Below, one piece after another: positions 6,555 to 14,288 of a stretch of 64,000 nt of DNA. This stretch comes from Anaerolineaceae bacterium (GTDB lineage: Bacteria > Chloroflexota > Anaerolineae > Anaerolineales > Anaerolineaceae). The notes under the pieces were generated by a model. The model had not been told where the DNA came from. It did not search any database and saw only the letters and a program-made list of their open reading frames with translations. Both the position numbers and the translations under genes were made by a program. The first letter of the stretch is position 1; each line of letters starts with the position of its first letter. The stretch is from NCBI GenBank assembly GCA_029975475.1, contig JARKPB010000018.1, positions 103,869 through 167,868 on the forward strand. The letters are read 5' to 3'.

Positions 6555-8018
6555 TTAGCGGTTATTCGCCAGGATTTCTTGAACGATCTCGCGCACGATG
6601 CATTCCAGTTCCATTGGATCCGGGAGACGCGGCGCAGATGACGCGCCTCCGGGAACCATTGCCTCCGGCGGCGGCGAGCGCAGCTCGTAAGCCAGACGTT
6701 TGATATTAAACATATGCCGAACGCTGATGTTATCCCCGGTGATCGCCCCGCCCACGCCGCCGGGTCCCAGCGTCAGGGAGGGCATCACGCCGGTGGTGGA
6801 GCCAATCGCGCCCAGCGTTCCCATCGTGTTCACCAGAATTCGGAAGACCGGCTTTTCAAGGCCAAAAGCCATCACAACGCGGTCATCATTGGCGTAAATA
6901 ATCTGGGTGTGACCGCGTCCGCCAAATTCAATCATGCGTATGGAAGCTTCACACCCGGCTTCCCAGCCTTCAACCTCGTGCCAGGCAAGCACCGTGGTCA
7001 ACTTTTCATGAGCCAGCATCTCTTCGTACCCGATATACGGCACAGGGGTCACCAGAATGCGCGTTTCGGCCGGCACACTGAAGCCTGCATAGGCCGCCAG
7101 ATACGGGGCGGGCTTGCCAACCGTGGCTGTATTCAGGCTTCTATCCGGGTTAAAGAGCGCCCTGCGCAGCGCGTCGCTCTGCTGGTCATCACAGAAATAA
7201 GCCCCTTCGGCGATCATCAGTTCGCGCAGCCGGGCAGCGATCGGCCGGTCCGCCAACACAGCCTGTTCGGTGGCGCAAATCGTCGAACAGTCAAAAGCCT
7301 TTGAGGCGACAATGTAGCGGGCGGCTTTTTCAATATCCGCGCTTCGGTCGACATACACCGGCACATTCCCGGGTCCAACGCCGTAAGCCGGTTTTCCGAC
7401 CGAGTGAGCGGCGCGAACCATGGCCGTCCCGCCGGTAGCCAGGATCAGCGCAACCCGTTTGTGGGTCATCAGCTCCTGAGTTCCCTGAAGGGAGATGTTT
7501 TGCAGGCACTGGATCAAACCGCGCGGCGCGCCGGCCTGTTCTGCCGCCAGAGCCATTAAATTGGCCGCCTCAAAACAACTTTTGACCGCCGAAGGGTGCG
7601 GCGCGTGCACGATGGCGTTGCGGGCTTTTACGGCGATAAGAGTCTTAAAGATTACCGTCGAACTTGGATTTGTTGACGGAATCAGCGCCGCGACCACGCC
7701 CATCGGCCAGGCGATTTCATAAATCCGGTTGACCGGGTCGTGGTTGACCACCCCGACGGTCTTCACATCCTTAATGCTTTCCCAGACCATCTTCGCGGCA
7801 AATTCATTTTTTAGCCGCTTGTGAACCGGGTTGCCGTAACCGGTCTCTTCATGCGCCAGGCGGCCGAGGCGGTCGGCAGCCGCGTAGGCAGCCTGAGACA
7901 TCGCCGCGCAAACCCGGTCCACTTCCTCCTGCGAGGCTTTTGACCAGATTTTCCAGGCATCATAAGCCTGGGCGGCTGCATCGCGCGCTTCTTGGATGGA
8001 GACCAGATCTTTGTCCAT
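6555..8018 (-). CDS. CoA-acylating aldehyde dehydrogenase of the BMC (PduP/EutE type)
   Basis: A 487-residue NAD-dependent aldehyde dehydrogenase of the CoA-acylating class. It oxidises an aldehyde to the acyl-CoA inside the compartment. Visible motifs are PSTNPSSTVIFK (about 114-125), GVGPGNVPVYV (about 213-223) and the active-site segment FDCSTICATEQ, with Cys248 the likely nucleophile. After the catalytic domain, a Pro/Gly/Ser linker leads to DPMELECIVREIVQEIL, a C-terminal amphipathic helix of the encapsulation-peptide type; PduP carries its targeting peptide at the N-terminus instead. With DeoC next door, acetaldehyde to acetyl-CoA is the expected reaction. Confidence 0.92.
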   Translation of the reverse strand: MDKDLVSIQEARDAAAQAYDAWKIWSKASQEEVDRVCAAMSQAAYAAADRLGRLAHEETGYGNPVHKRLKNEFAAKMVWESIKDVKTVGVVNHDPVNRIYEIAWPMGVVAALIPSTNPSSTVIFKTLIAVKARNAIVHAPHPSAVKSCFEAANLMALAAEQAGAPRGLIQCLQNISLQGTQELMTHKRVALILATGGTAMVRAAHSVGKPAYGVGPGNVPVYVDRSADIEKAARYIVASKAFDCSTICATEQAVLADRPIAARLRELMIAEGAYFCDDQQSDALRRALFNPDRSLNTATVGKPAPYLAAYAGFSVPAETRILVTPVPYIGYEEMLAHEKLTTVLAWHEVEGWEAGCEASIRMIEFGGRGHTQIIYANDDRVVMAFGLEKPVFRILVNTMGTLGAIGSTTGVMPSLTLGPGGVGGAITGDNISVRHMFNIKRLAYELRSPPPEAMVPGGASSAPRLPDPMELECIVREIVQEILANNR

Positions 8019-8037
8019 GCGCTGTTCTTCTCACCAG

Positions 8038-8328
8038 TCAGGATTTCTTGAACGTGATTTCGCCGTCCACTTCGAGGGTCTCGATGATCGCCATGATAAC
8101 CGCGTCCACCGGGGTATCTTTGGTGGCGTGCGTCTGTCTGGCGCTGGAACCGGCGGCGGTCAGGACCAGATCGCCAATTCCGGCATCGACAGAATCAATG
8201 GCGACAAAGGGTTTACCTGAAGGCACACCGCGTTCATCCGCCTGTCGAACGATCAACAGCTTGCGCCCGACCAGTTTTTCGTCTTTTATGGTGGCCACAG
8301 TCGTACCAATTACTCTGGCAATCAGCAT
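8038..8328 (-). CDS. BMC vertex protein, EutN/CcmL family (copy 3)
   Basis: A 96-residue EutN/CcmL vertex protein: MLIARVIGTTVATIKDEKL start, KLLIVRQAD strand, DAGIGDLVLTAAGSSAR turn and a final strand DAVIMAIIETLEVDG. GGGAGAG precedes the ATG. It is separated from the other two EutN genes by five genes and sits between deoC and the aldehyde dehydrogenase. Confidence 0.93.
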   Translation of the reverse strand: MLIARVIGTTVATIKDEKLVGRKLLIVRQADERGVPSGKPFVAIDSVDAGIGDLVLTAAGSSARQTHATKDTPVDAVIMAIIETLEVDGEITFKKS

Positions 8329-8345
8329 ATGATCTCTCCCGCCGC

Positions 8346-9272
8346 CTAGTATGCCCGGGCGGCCGCGGCAGCCGGGGCTGGCGCTTTCTCACTTGAGCCC
8401 GGTTGAATAATCTTGACGCCCGCGCTCGCGCCAATGCGGGTCGCGCCGGCTTTCACCATTGACTCGGCATCTTCACGCGTGCGCACCCCGCCGGAAGCCT
8501 TGACGCCCATTTCTGGCCCGACCGTTCGACGCATTAATTCAATGTCGTGGACGGTGGCGCCGCCGCCGGAGAAACCGGTCGAGGTTTTCACAAAATCCGC
8601 CCCGGCTTCTTTGGCAAGCAAACAGGCGATCACCTTTTCCTCATCCGTTAACAACGAGGTTTCGATGATCACCTTGACCAGCGCGCCGGCGCGGTGCCCC
8701 ACGTTGACCACCTCGCGAATATCCCGGGCGACCAGTTCGCTGTCGCGGGCTTTTAACGCCCCGACATTGATGACCATATCAATCTCGGTCGCGCCGTCAT
8801 CCAGGGCTTTTTGAGTTTCAAATGCCTTCACTTCTGGCGGCGTCGCCCCGAGGGGGAAACCGATCACCGTGCAGACTTTGACATCCGAGCCCTTTAACAA
8901 ATCCGCGCACATTTTCACCCAGGTCGGGTTGATGCAAACAGAGGCAAAACCGTACTTGCGGGCTTCAAAGCACAGTTGAGCGATTTGATCGGGCGTGGCG
9001 TCCGGTTTCAGCAGGGTATGATCGATCATTCGGGCCAGATTGAGGTCTTGAGGGATATTCCCGACGGTCGAGGTCAACCGTTCCGCCCCCGCGCTGATCA
9101 CATGCCCGGCGTTATCAAAACAGGTGGTAACTTTCATCCCTTCCGCAAATTCAACCTTGCAGTGCGCGCCGGCGGGGGTATGATCTTGCTCTTCGGCTTC
9201 AATCATCGCCAGCAGCACTTCGCGGGTGATGATTTCAACCAGGGTTTCAACCAGCTTGGCATCGGGAGACAT
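8346..9272 (-). CDS. deoC: Deoxyribose-phosphate aldolase with BMC-targeting N-terminal extension
   Basis: DeoC cleaves 2-deoxy-D-ribose-5-phosphate to acetaldehyde and glyceraldehyde-3-phosphate. The class I aldolase core occupies about 75-290 of 308 residues. The Schiff-base lysine is Lys229 in VKTSTGF, with Lys200 (VKVIIET), Lys258 (VKASGG) and the proton-relay Asp166 (EIDMVIN) also present. Plain DeoC is about 220-260 residues. The extra N-terminus begins with [19 protein letters not shown], an amphipathic helix of the encapsulation-peptide type, and the C-terminus ends in an Ala/Pro-rich tail. It follows rpiB by 2 bp. As signature enzyme it points to the SPU class of microcompartment. 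Confidence 0.93.
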   Translation of the reverse strand: MSPDAKLVETLVEIITREVLLAMIEAEEQDHTPAGAHCKVEFAEGMKVTTCFDNAGHVISAGAERLTSTVGNIPQDLNLARMIDHTLLKPDATPDQIAQLCFEARKYGFASVCINPTWVKMCADLLKGSDVKVCTVIGFPLGATPPEVKAFETQKALDDGATEIDMVINVGALKARDSELVARDIREVVNVGHRAGALVKVIIETSLLTDEEKVIACLLAKEAGADFVKTSTGFSGGGATVHDIELMRRTVGPEMGVKASGGVRTREDAESMVKAGATRIGASAGVKIIQPGSSEKAPAPAAAAARAY

Positions 9273-9274
9273 AA

Positions 9275-9916
9275 TTACTTTCCCTTCAGGTATTTTTGTT
9301 CAATCGCGACAATCTTATCCACGCGTTTCGCGTGGCGGCCGCCTCCGAACTCTGTGGTCAGCCAGGTTTTCATGATTTGCCGGGCCAGGTTCACGCCCAG
9401 CAAACCCGCGCCCAGTGTGAGCAAATTGGCATCGTTGTGTTCGCGGCTGTTCACCGCCGTGGCGTGATCGTAACACATCGCCGCGCGCACCCCGGGGACC
9501 TTATTGGCCGCCATGCAGGAACCGATCCCCGCGCCGTCGATCATCACACCGCGCCAGGCTTTGCCAATGCTGACCAGGTGGGCAACCTCCAGGGCGTAAT
9601 CCGGGTAGTCAACCGCATCTTTATTATACGTGCCGCAATCCACTACCTCAAAGCCCATTTCAGCCAGATCTTTCTTCAGAGTTTCTTTTAACTCAAAACC
9701 GCCGTGGTCCGCGCCAATGGCGACGGTCTTGCGGCCAGCCGTCTGACCGGCCGCCGGCGCGGGTTCGGGCTGAACCGTTCCCGCAGACGGAGGGGGAGAG
9801 GCCGGGGCAGCCGGAGCGACTGGTGCAGCTGGAGCAGGGTCAACCGACAGCCCCAGGGTGCGCCGAACAACCCGTTCAACAATCGCATGGATATCGCCTT
9901 CAGAAATTGGATCCAC
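9275..9916 (-). CDS. RpiB/LacAB-like sugar-phosphate isomerase with BMC-targeting N-terminus
   Basis: Residues 62-213 form an RpiB/LacAB-type sugar-phosphate isomerase domain ([27 protein letters not shown]-like [22 protein letters not shown]). Residues 1-25 include [15 protein letters not shown], an amphipathic helix of the encapsulation-peptide type, followed by a 35-residue Pro/Ala linker. The catalytic Cys of E. coli RpiB (ICGTGIG) is Asp127 here (IDGAGIG), with Cys134 seven residues on, so the substrate or mechanism may differ from ribose-5-phosphate isomerase. The GTG at 9916 with AAGAGG eight bases upstream is preferred; a GTG 21 codons earlier has no ribosome binding site. First gene of the BMC operon. 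Confidence 0.88.
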   Translation of the reverse strand: MDPISEGDIHAIVERVVRRTLGLSVDPAPAAPVAPAAPASPPPSAGTVQPEPAPAAGQTAGRKTVAIGADHGGFELKETLKKDLAEMGFEVVDCGTYNKDAVDYPDYALEVAHLVSIGKAWRGVMIDGAGIGSCMAANKVPGVRAAMCYDHATAVNSREHNDANLLTLGAGLLGVNLARQIMKTWLTTEFGGGRHAKRVDKIVAIEQKYLKGK

Positions 9917-9928
9917 CGAAAGTGCCTC

Positions 9929-9957
9929 TTGAGTTAAAATCAAAAATGATGGATAAT
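9929..9957 (+). promoter_or_regulatory. Promoter of the GntR regulator gene
   Basis: TTGAGT (9929-9934) and GATAAT (9952-9957) are 17 bp apart and point at the regulator gene at 10020. The element overlaps the start region of the divergent BMC operon. Confidence 0.5.
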
Positions 9958-9961
9958 GGGA

Positions 9962-10003
9962 TAAACTGGTAATGACCACATGACAAGTTGTAGTATCAGT
10001 TTA
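9962..10003. promoter_or_regulatory. Inverted repeat in the BMC-gntR divergent region, candidate operator
   Basis: TAAACTGGTA (9962-9971) and TATCAGTTTA (9994-10003) are inverted copies with one mismatch, separated by 22 bp and centred between the divergent starts at 9916 and 10020. A dimer or pair of dimers bound here could control both directions. The sequence is unlike the TTTGTAC sites at 95 and 3548, so if the local GntR protein binds here, another regulator may serve the other sites. Confidence 0.45.
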
Positions 10004-10019
10004 CCACCCGGAAAAACAA

Positions 10020-10757
10020 ATGTCAAGACGGATTGACCCGACGAATGTTGTTCCAAAGTACTACCAGCTCGCCAGCATCCTGCGCGATCAAATTGAAAGC
10101 GGCGAATGGGCGCCGCGCACGCCCATCCCTTCCGAACGCCAGCTGGAAATTACCTACGATGTCAGCCGAACCACCATCCGCCAGGCGCTGGAATACCTGG
10201 AACGGCAGGGTTTTCTCTACCGGGAACACGGCCGCGGGACCTTTGTCTCCCCGCAAAAACTTCAAAAAGGGATGCAGGAATTGACTTCTTTCACCGAAGA
10301 CCTGCAGCGCCGCGGCATCGTTCCGGGGCAGCTGGTGCGGTCGGTGGATACCGTCGTCCCTCCCCCGTCCATTTTACAGCGGCTTGAGCTGCCGCCGGAC
10401 AGCAAGGTCCTGCGCATTGAACGTACCCGTCTGGGCGATGACATTCCCATTGGTTTGCAAACCTCGTATGTCAAACTGGCTGAGAACCAGACCATCACCC
10501 TGCAAGACCTGGAAGCCACCGGCTCGCTCTACCGCATCCTCCAGGAAAAATTTGGGATTATCCCAACCGAAGCGGATGAGACCCTCGAAGTCACCCTGGC
10601 CACCCCGGAAGAGGCGGCGCTGCTGCAGATCAAACCAGACGCGCCGCTTTTGCTCAATGAGCGCCTGACCTACGATCAATACCGCCGGCCGGTCGAGTAT
10701 GTCAAGATTTTATATCGCGGCGACCGCTACCGGTATGTGATTCGCCTGACCCGTTAA
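10020..10757 (+). CDS. GntR-family transcriptional regulator with UTRA domain
   Basis: A 245-residue HutC-subfamily regulator. The winged helix-turn-helix occupies residues about 10-78 (IPSERQLE, SRTTIRQALEYLERQGFLY, GRGTFV). The UTRA ligand-binding domain spans about 95-243 (FTEDLQRRG, SKVLRIERTRLGDDIPIG, ADETLEVTLATPEEA, RPVEYVKILYRGDRYRYVI). HutC-type regulators sense small molecules, often sugars or amino acids or their phosphates, and usually repress neighbours. It is divergent from the BMC operon and immediately upstream of the methyltransferase-like gene at 10783. The ligand is unknown; a pathway sugar phosphate would fit. Confidence 0.9.
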   Translation: MSRRIDPTNVVPKYYQLASILRDQIESGEWAPRTPIPSERQLEITYDVSRTTIRQALEYLERQGFLYREHGRGTFVSPQKLQKGMQELTSFTEDLQRRGIVPGQLVRSVDTVVPPPSILQRLELPPDSKVLRIERTRLGDDIPIGLQTSYVKLAENQTITLQDLEATGSLYRILQEKFGIIPTEADETLEVTLATPEEAALLQIKPDAPLLLNERLTYDQYRRPVEYVKILYRGDRYRYVIRLTR

Positions 10758-10782
10758 ACCATCCGAAAAAAGGAAAACCGCC

Positions 10783-11688
10783 ATGCCCGCAAAATTTGAT
10801 TCCCTGCTCGCCGCTCGCCGCGCCGTCGTGCTGGATGGCGCGACCGGCACCAATTTACAACTCCGCGGCCTGCCGCGCGGCGCGCCTTCTGACCTCTGGG
10901 TGTTAGAAAACCCGTCCGAAGTCCTGCGGCTGCACCGGGAGTTTATCGAGGCCGGTTCGGATATCATTCTGACCAATTCATTTGGCGGATCACGCGTCCG
11001 TTTAAGCCGATCCGGGCTGGGAGAGCGTGCCTCGGAATTAAACCGCAGCGCCGCCAGCCTCGCCCGCCAGGCGGCCGGGGAAACAGCCCTGGTGGCCGGG
11101 TCTATCGGTCCAAGCGGCGAATTATTGAAACCCTTAGGCCCGCTGGATGAGGAAGACGCTTACAACGCTTTCTTTGAACAGGCGACCGCCCTGATCGAGG
11201 GCGGTGTGGACTTAATCGTCGTGGAAACTCAGTTCGATTTGGGCGAAGCCCGCGCGGCGCTGCGAGCGGTTCGGGCGGCCAGCCCGGATATCCCGCTGAT
11301 CTGCTCGTTTAGTTTTGACCGCGGCACGCGCACGATGATGGGCGTGCGGCCCACCGCTCTGGCAGCGGAATTTTCTGGTTTCAATCTGTCAGCCCTGGGA
11401 ATCAACTGCGGACGCAGCCTGGAGGACAATTTCAAAGTCCTGCAGGACCTGCGCACCACCACCGATCTGCCCATCTGGTTCAAGCCCAACGCCGGGCTGC
11501 CGCGAACCGATGAAATGGGCAACTCGTTTTACGATGTCCAGCCGGAGGAGATGGGCGCTCAGGTTCCGGCCTGGGTTGCGGCCGGGGCTCGCCTGGTGGG
11601 CGGCTGCTGCGGCACTTCTCCAGCCCATGTGCGGGCGATCGCGGATGCTGCCCGGAACCTCGAAACTACCGCTCCGGAAAGTAAATAG
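10783..11688 (+). CDS. Homocysteine S-methyltransferase-domain protein
   Basis: A 301-residue stand-alone (beta/alpha)8 domain of the MetH-N/BHMT/MmuM family. The start VVLDGATGTNLQLRG is typical. Zinc ligands are the Cys of INCGRS (near 209) and the Cys pair of GGCCGTSP (about 275-276). Such proteins activate a thiol with zinc and move a methyl group to or from it; several act in corrinoid methyl-transfer clusters rather than methionine synthesis. The gene follows gntR by 25 bp in the same direction and probably shares its transcript. Its 3' end overlaps the convergent corrinoid-activator gene by 23 bp. Homocysteine as acceptor is not certain. Confidence 0.85.
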   Translation: MPAKFDSLLAARRAVVLDGATGTNLQLRGLPRGAPSDLWVLENPSEVLRLHREFIEAGSDIILTNSFGGSRVRLSRSGLGERASELNRSAASLARQAAGETALVAGSIGPSGELLKPLGPLDEEDAYNAFFEQATALIEGGVDLIVVETQFDLGEARAALRAVRAASPDIPLICSFSFDRGTRTMMGVRPTALAAEFSGFNLSALGINCGRSLEDNFKVLQDLRTTTDLPIWFKPNAGLPRTDEMGNSFYDVQPEEMGAQVPAWVAAGARLVGGCCGTSPAHVRAIADAARNLETTAPESK

Positions 11689-13477
11689 CGTTTTCGTAAT
11701 AGCCGGTAAACTCCGGCGCGATGGTCAACTCAATATATTCAGACAGACGGGCAAGCCGCTCGGCGGCCTGCCTCGCGCTGATGGAAGCCAGCATCATCCG
11801 CGCCCCAACACCGGCGGCATTGCCGACCTGATGGAAAACGGAGGCTGGCAGGGGCGGGAACATACCCACCTTGATCGCGCTCGCCAGGTCCAGATGGGTG
11901 CCAAATGCGCCCGCGATCACAAAAGATCGGATGTCCGTTTCCTGTATCCCGGCGCGGCGGCACAGGGTTTGAATTCCGGCGCGGATAGCCGCCTTCGCCA
12001 GCTGAATTTCATGAATATCCTTGCGGGTGATCACAATTTCGCGCCCGTGACCGCTCTGATCCGCGCTGACCAGCTGAAAGCCGCCCGGCAGTCGCGGCGT
12101 GAACACGCCGCGCCGGTCAACACGCTGGTGTTCCAGCAGCTGCGCCACGGCATGCAGCACCCCGGACCCGCAGATCCCGACCGGCGGCAGATCCCCGATG
12201 GTATGCAAGCGCAGTCCCGATTCGGAAAACTCGACTTTTTCAATCGCTCCCGGCGCTGCCCGCATGCCATCGTGAATATGGGCGCCTTCAAATGCCGGCC
12301 CGGAAGCGCAGGAGCAGGAAAACCAGCGCCCATCCACCTGAAGACTGATTTCTGTGTTGGTGCCAATATCCACCAGCAGCGCCGGACTTTCCTGAAGTCG
12401 CTCCTGGCTGGCGGTCAGCGCCGCGACATGGTCTGCGCCAACGTAACCGGCGATATTGGGCGGCAGATAAACCCGCGCCCCGGGCGCACCCGCCAGCCCC
12501 AGCTCGGCGGCCTGCAGGCTGAGCGCCTGATCGACCAGGGCTACATACGGCGCGCGTCCCAGCTGTTCGACTTCCAACCCGCAAAACAGGTGGTGAATGG
12601 CAGTGTTGCCAGCAGCGGCGTATTCAACCACCTGGGATGGATCCAGTCCAAGCCGGGCGCATTCGGCTTGAACGGTCTGATTAATCGTATTGACCAGCAT
12701 GGTCTGCAGCTGGCGGCGTTGTTCACGTCCGCGGTTGGCATAGCTGATGCGGCTGATGACATCCTCGCCGTAAGCAATTTGCGGGTTGACTACCCCGGCC
12801 GCTGCCAGGGTGCCGCCCGTGGTCAGGTCCAGCAAATAAAGCGCCAGTTTGGTAGTGCCCAGATCCATAGCCACCCCCAGCACCGGACTGCCAGAGCGGA
12901 GGGAAGCCGCCAGGCGGCCGTCTGGAAAACAGACCAGCCGGGCGCGCCAGCCTTCGCGGCGCAGCCGGGCGGAAAGCTCATCCATCTGCTCAACCGAAGC
13001 AGCCAGCGGCGGTTTGCCGGCTGCGCCGAGGGCGTCGTTCACCCGGGTCATATCGGCGCGCAAATCTCGCAGGTCGGGCGGGGCGCAGGCGATATCCACG
13101 ATTTGCGCCGCCGGTTGAAAGGGAAAATCCGTTGACTGGCCTTCGAGCTGAAGCCGCTGCCCGCGCACCAGACTGGCGGGAGGAATATCCACGCCCACAT
13201 CACCCAGCACTTGCGTCTGGCAGGCCAGCCGCAGCCCCTGACGGACTTCCTCCGGTGAAAGCACTTCCCGTTCCTGCTGGTTAAGCGCAGACACTTCTCC
13301 GCGCACAATTTTCACCACACAGGTGCCGCAAATGCCCACCCCACCGCAGGAAGCAACAATATCCACCCCGGCGGCTCTGGCGGCGTCCAGCAAGGTCGCG
13401 CCGGCCGGGACGCGCGCGCGCCGCCCGGTTGGTTCAAGATCAACAGTAAACAGAGAGGACTGGGGAGATGACGGCAT
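11666..13477 (-). CDS. RACo-type reductive activator of corrinoid proteins (2Fe-2S, ASKHA)
   Basis: A 603-residue protein. A plant-type [2Fe-2S] domain lies at about 8-100 with cysteines 44, 50, 53 and 86 (SCGGVGICGTC, LACQTQ). A linker follows, then an actin-fold ATPase (DUF4445) with GVAMDLGTTKLALYLLDL near 208, AAAGNTAIHHLF near 305, LLVDIGTNTEISL near 370 and ICGSGVLHAVAQ near 435. RACo-type proteins use ATP and a low-potential electron to return inactive Co(II) corrinoid to Co(I). The start overlaps the stop of the upstream gene by one base (TAATG), with AAAAGGA ahead. It should service the corrinoid protein at 2861-3499. Confidence 0.92.
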   Translation of the reverse strand: MPSSPQSSLFTVDLEPTGRRARVPAGATLLDAARAAGVDIVASCGGVGICGTCVVKIVRGEVSALNQQEREVLSPEEVRQGLRLACQTQVLGDVGVDIPPASLVRGQRLQLEGQSTDFPFQPAAQIVDIACAPPDLRDLRADMTRVNDALGAAGKPPLAASVEQMDELSARLRREGWRARLVCFPDGRLAASLRSGSPVLGVAMDLGTTKLALYLLDLTTGGTLAAAGVVNPQIAYGEDVISRISYANRGREQRRQLQTMLVNTINQTVQAECARLGLDPSQVVEYAAAGNTAIHHLFCGLEVEQLGRAPYVALVDQALSLQAAELGLAGAPGARVYLPPNIAGYVGADHVAALTASQERLQESPALLVDIGTNTEISLQVDGRWFSCSCASGPAFEGAHIHDGMRAAPGAIEKVEFSESGLRLHTIGDLPPVGICGSGVLHAVAQLLEHQRVDRRGVFTPRLPGGFQLVSADQSGHGREIVITRKDIHEIQLAKAAIRAGIQTLCRRAGIQETDIRSFVIAGAFGTHLDLASAIKVGMFPPLPASVFHQVGNAAGVGARMMLASISARQAAERLARLSEYIELTIAPEFTGYYENAIYFPER

Positions 13478-14172
13478 TAGCGTTCCTTTTCAAAAGACTG
13501 ACGGCGATCCCGGTAGGCGCAGGTTTCACGGCTGCTGCAGTAATCACAGATTTCACCCTGGCTGATCAGGGCTGGCCCAAGGCCAATCACCTTTGAGATG
13601 GATTTTTGCGGTTCCATTTGCCAGCCGGATGTCAGGCGGATCACCCCTGGATCAGGTTTGAGTATTGTAAAGATCTCTTCCTGGCCAGAAGCCACCGGCC
13701 AGCCAACCATCCCCGGCGATATCGCCAGCGAAGCTCCCCAGCCCAGGGCTTCAGCTTCAGAACGAACCTGCTGACAATACGACTGTCCCAGCGATTCAAC
13801 CGCCGCCGACCCGAACGCGTCCAGAGCCAACCCCAGCGGTGGGTTTTCCTTAATAAGGGCTTTAACCGCCGCGTCCAGATCCGCGCCCAGCGTGGCCAGC
13901 ATCAAGCGCACCTGAAGAGCCCCGGCCAGATGGCGGGCTGGCAGCCTGCCGCTGATCCGTCCGCCGTTCTCAAGCTCTATCCCCTGGTGAGACAATTGCT
14001 GAACCGAAAAGCTGCCGTCTACAATCCGGGGAGCAGCCAGGTCAACCCCCAGAGCGAGCGCCTGTTCAGCGGTTTCCAGCAGGTCCGGACGGCGCTGCCT
14101 GACCCGCGCGGGGTCAGCACCCTGAGCGGCCAAGATATCATCCACCGTGACAGAAATCGGGGGCAGGATCAT
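13477..14172 (-). CDS. MetH-activation-domain-like protein of corrinoid clusters
   Basis: A 231-residue protein resembling the vitamin B12-dependent methionine synthase activation domain as found in corrinoid methyltransferase clusters. Central features are LMLATLGADLDAAV, GLALDAFGSAAVESL, and SLAISPGMVGWPVASQ-like SISPG/GWP elements. The C-terminus adds a cysteine cluster, EICDYCSSRETCAYR, that could hold an iron-sulfur centre. MetH's own activation domain binds AdoMet to remethylate cob(II)alamin; whether this version does so is unknown. It is the first gene of a two-gene operon with the RACo-type activator, which supports a joint role in keeping the corrinoid protein active. Confidence 0.8.
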   Translation of the reverse strand: MILPPISVTVDDILAAQGADPARVRQRRPDLLETAEQALALGVDLAAPRIVDGSFSVQQLSHQGIELENGGRISGRLPARHLAGALQVRLMLATLGADLDAAVKALIKENPPLGLALDAFGSAAVESLGQSYCQQVRSEAEALGWGASLAISPGMVGWPVASGQEEIFTILKPDPGVIRLTSGWQMEPQKSISKVIGLGPALISQGEICDYCSSRETCAYRDRRQSFEKER

Positions 14173-14199
14173 GGTCTAAACCTGTTTTGATATGAAACG

Positions 14200-14205
14200 A
14201 TTATA
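14200..14205 (-). promoter_or_regulatory. -10 element for the corrinoid-activation operon
   Basis: TATAAT on the minus strand at 14200-14205, 28 bp upstream of the start at 14172. No convincing -35 box is at standard spacing, so this is a weak or activator-dependent promoter call. Confidence 0.4.
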
Positions 14206-14250
14206 ACTCAGGCCGGTTTTAATCAGTCCGCCGGGGGATTCTATCCTTTC

Positions 14251-14279
14251 TTGACCGCTTAACTCGCGCATGTTATGAT
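14251..14279 (+). promoter_or_regulatory. Sigma-70 promoter, apparently leaderless
   Basis: TTGACC (14251-14256) and TATGAT (14274-14279) are 17 bp apart. The predicted transcript start near 14286 is within a few bases of the ATG at 14289, and there is no ribosome binding site, so the message is probably leaderless. Confidence 0.6.
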
Positions 14280-14288
14280 CAGCAAACG

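Noticed and set aside
11510..13135. A 541-codon open frame on the plus strand
   Set aside because: It lies opposite the RACo-type gene, which has clear domain motifs; the antisense frame is low in recognisable motifs and is a GC-rich shadow.
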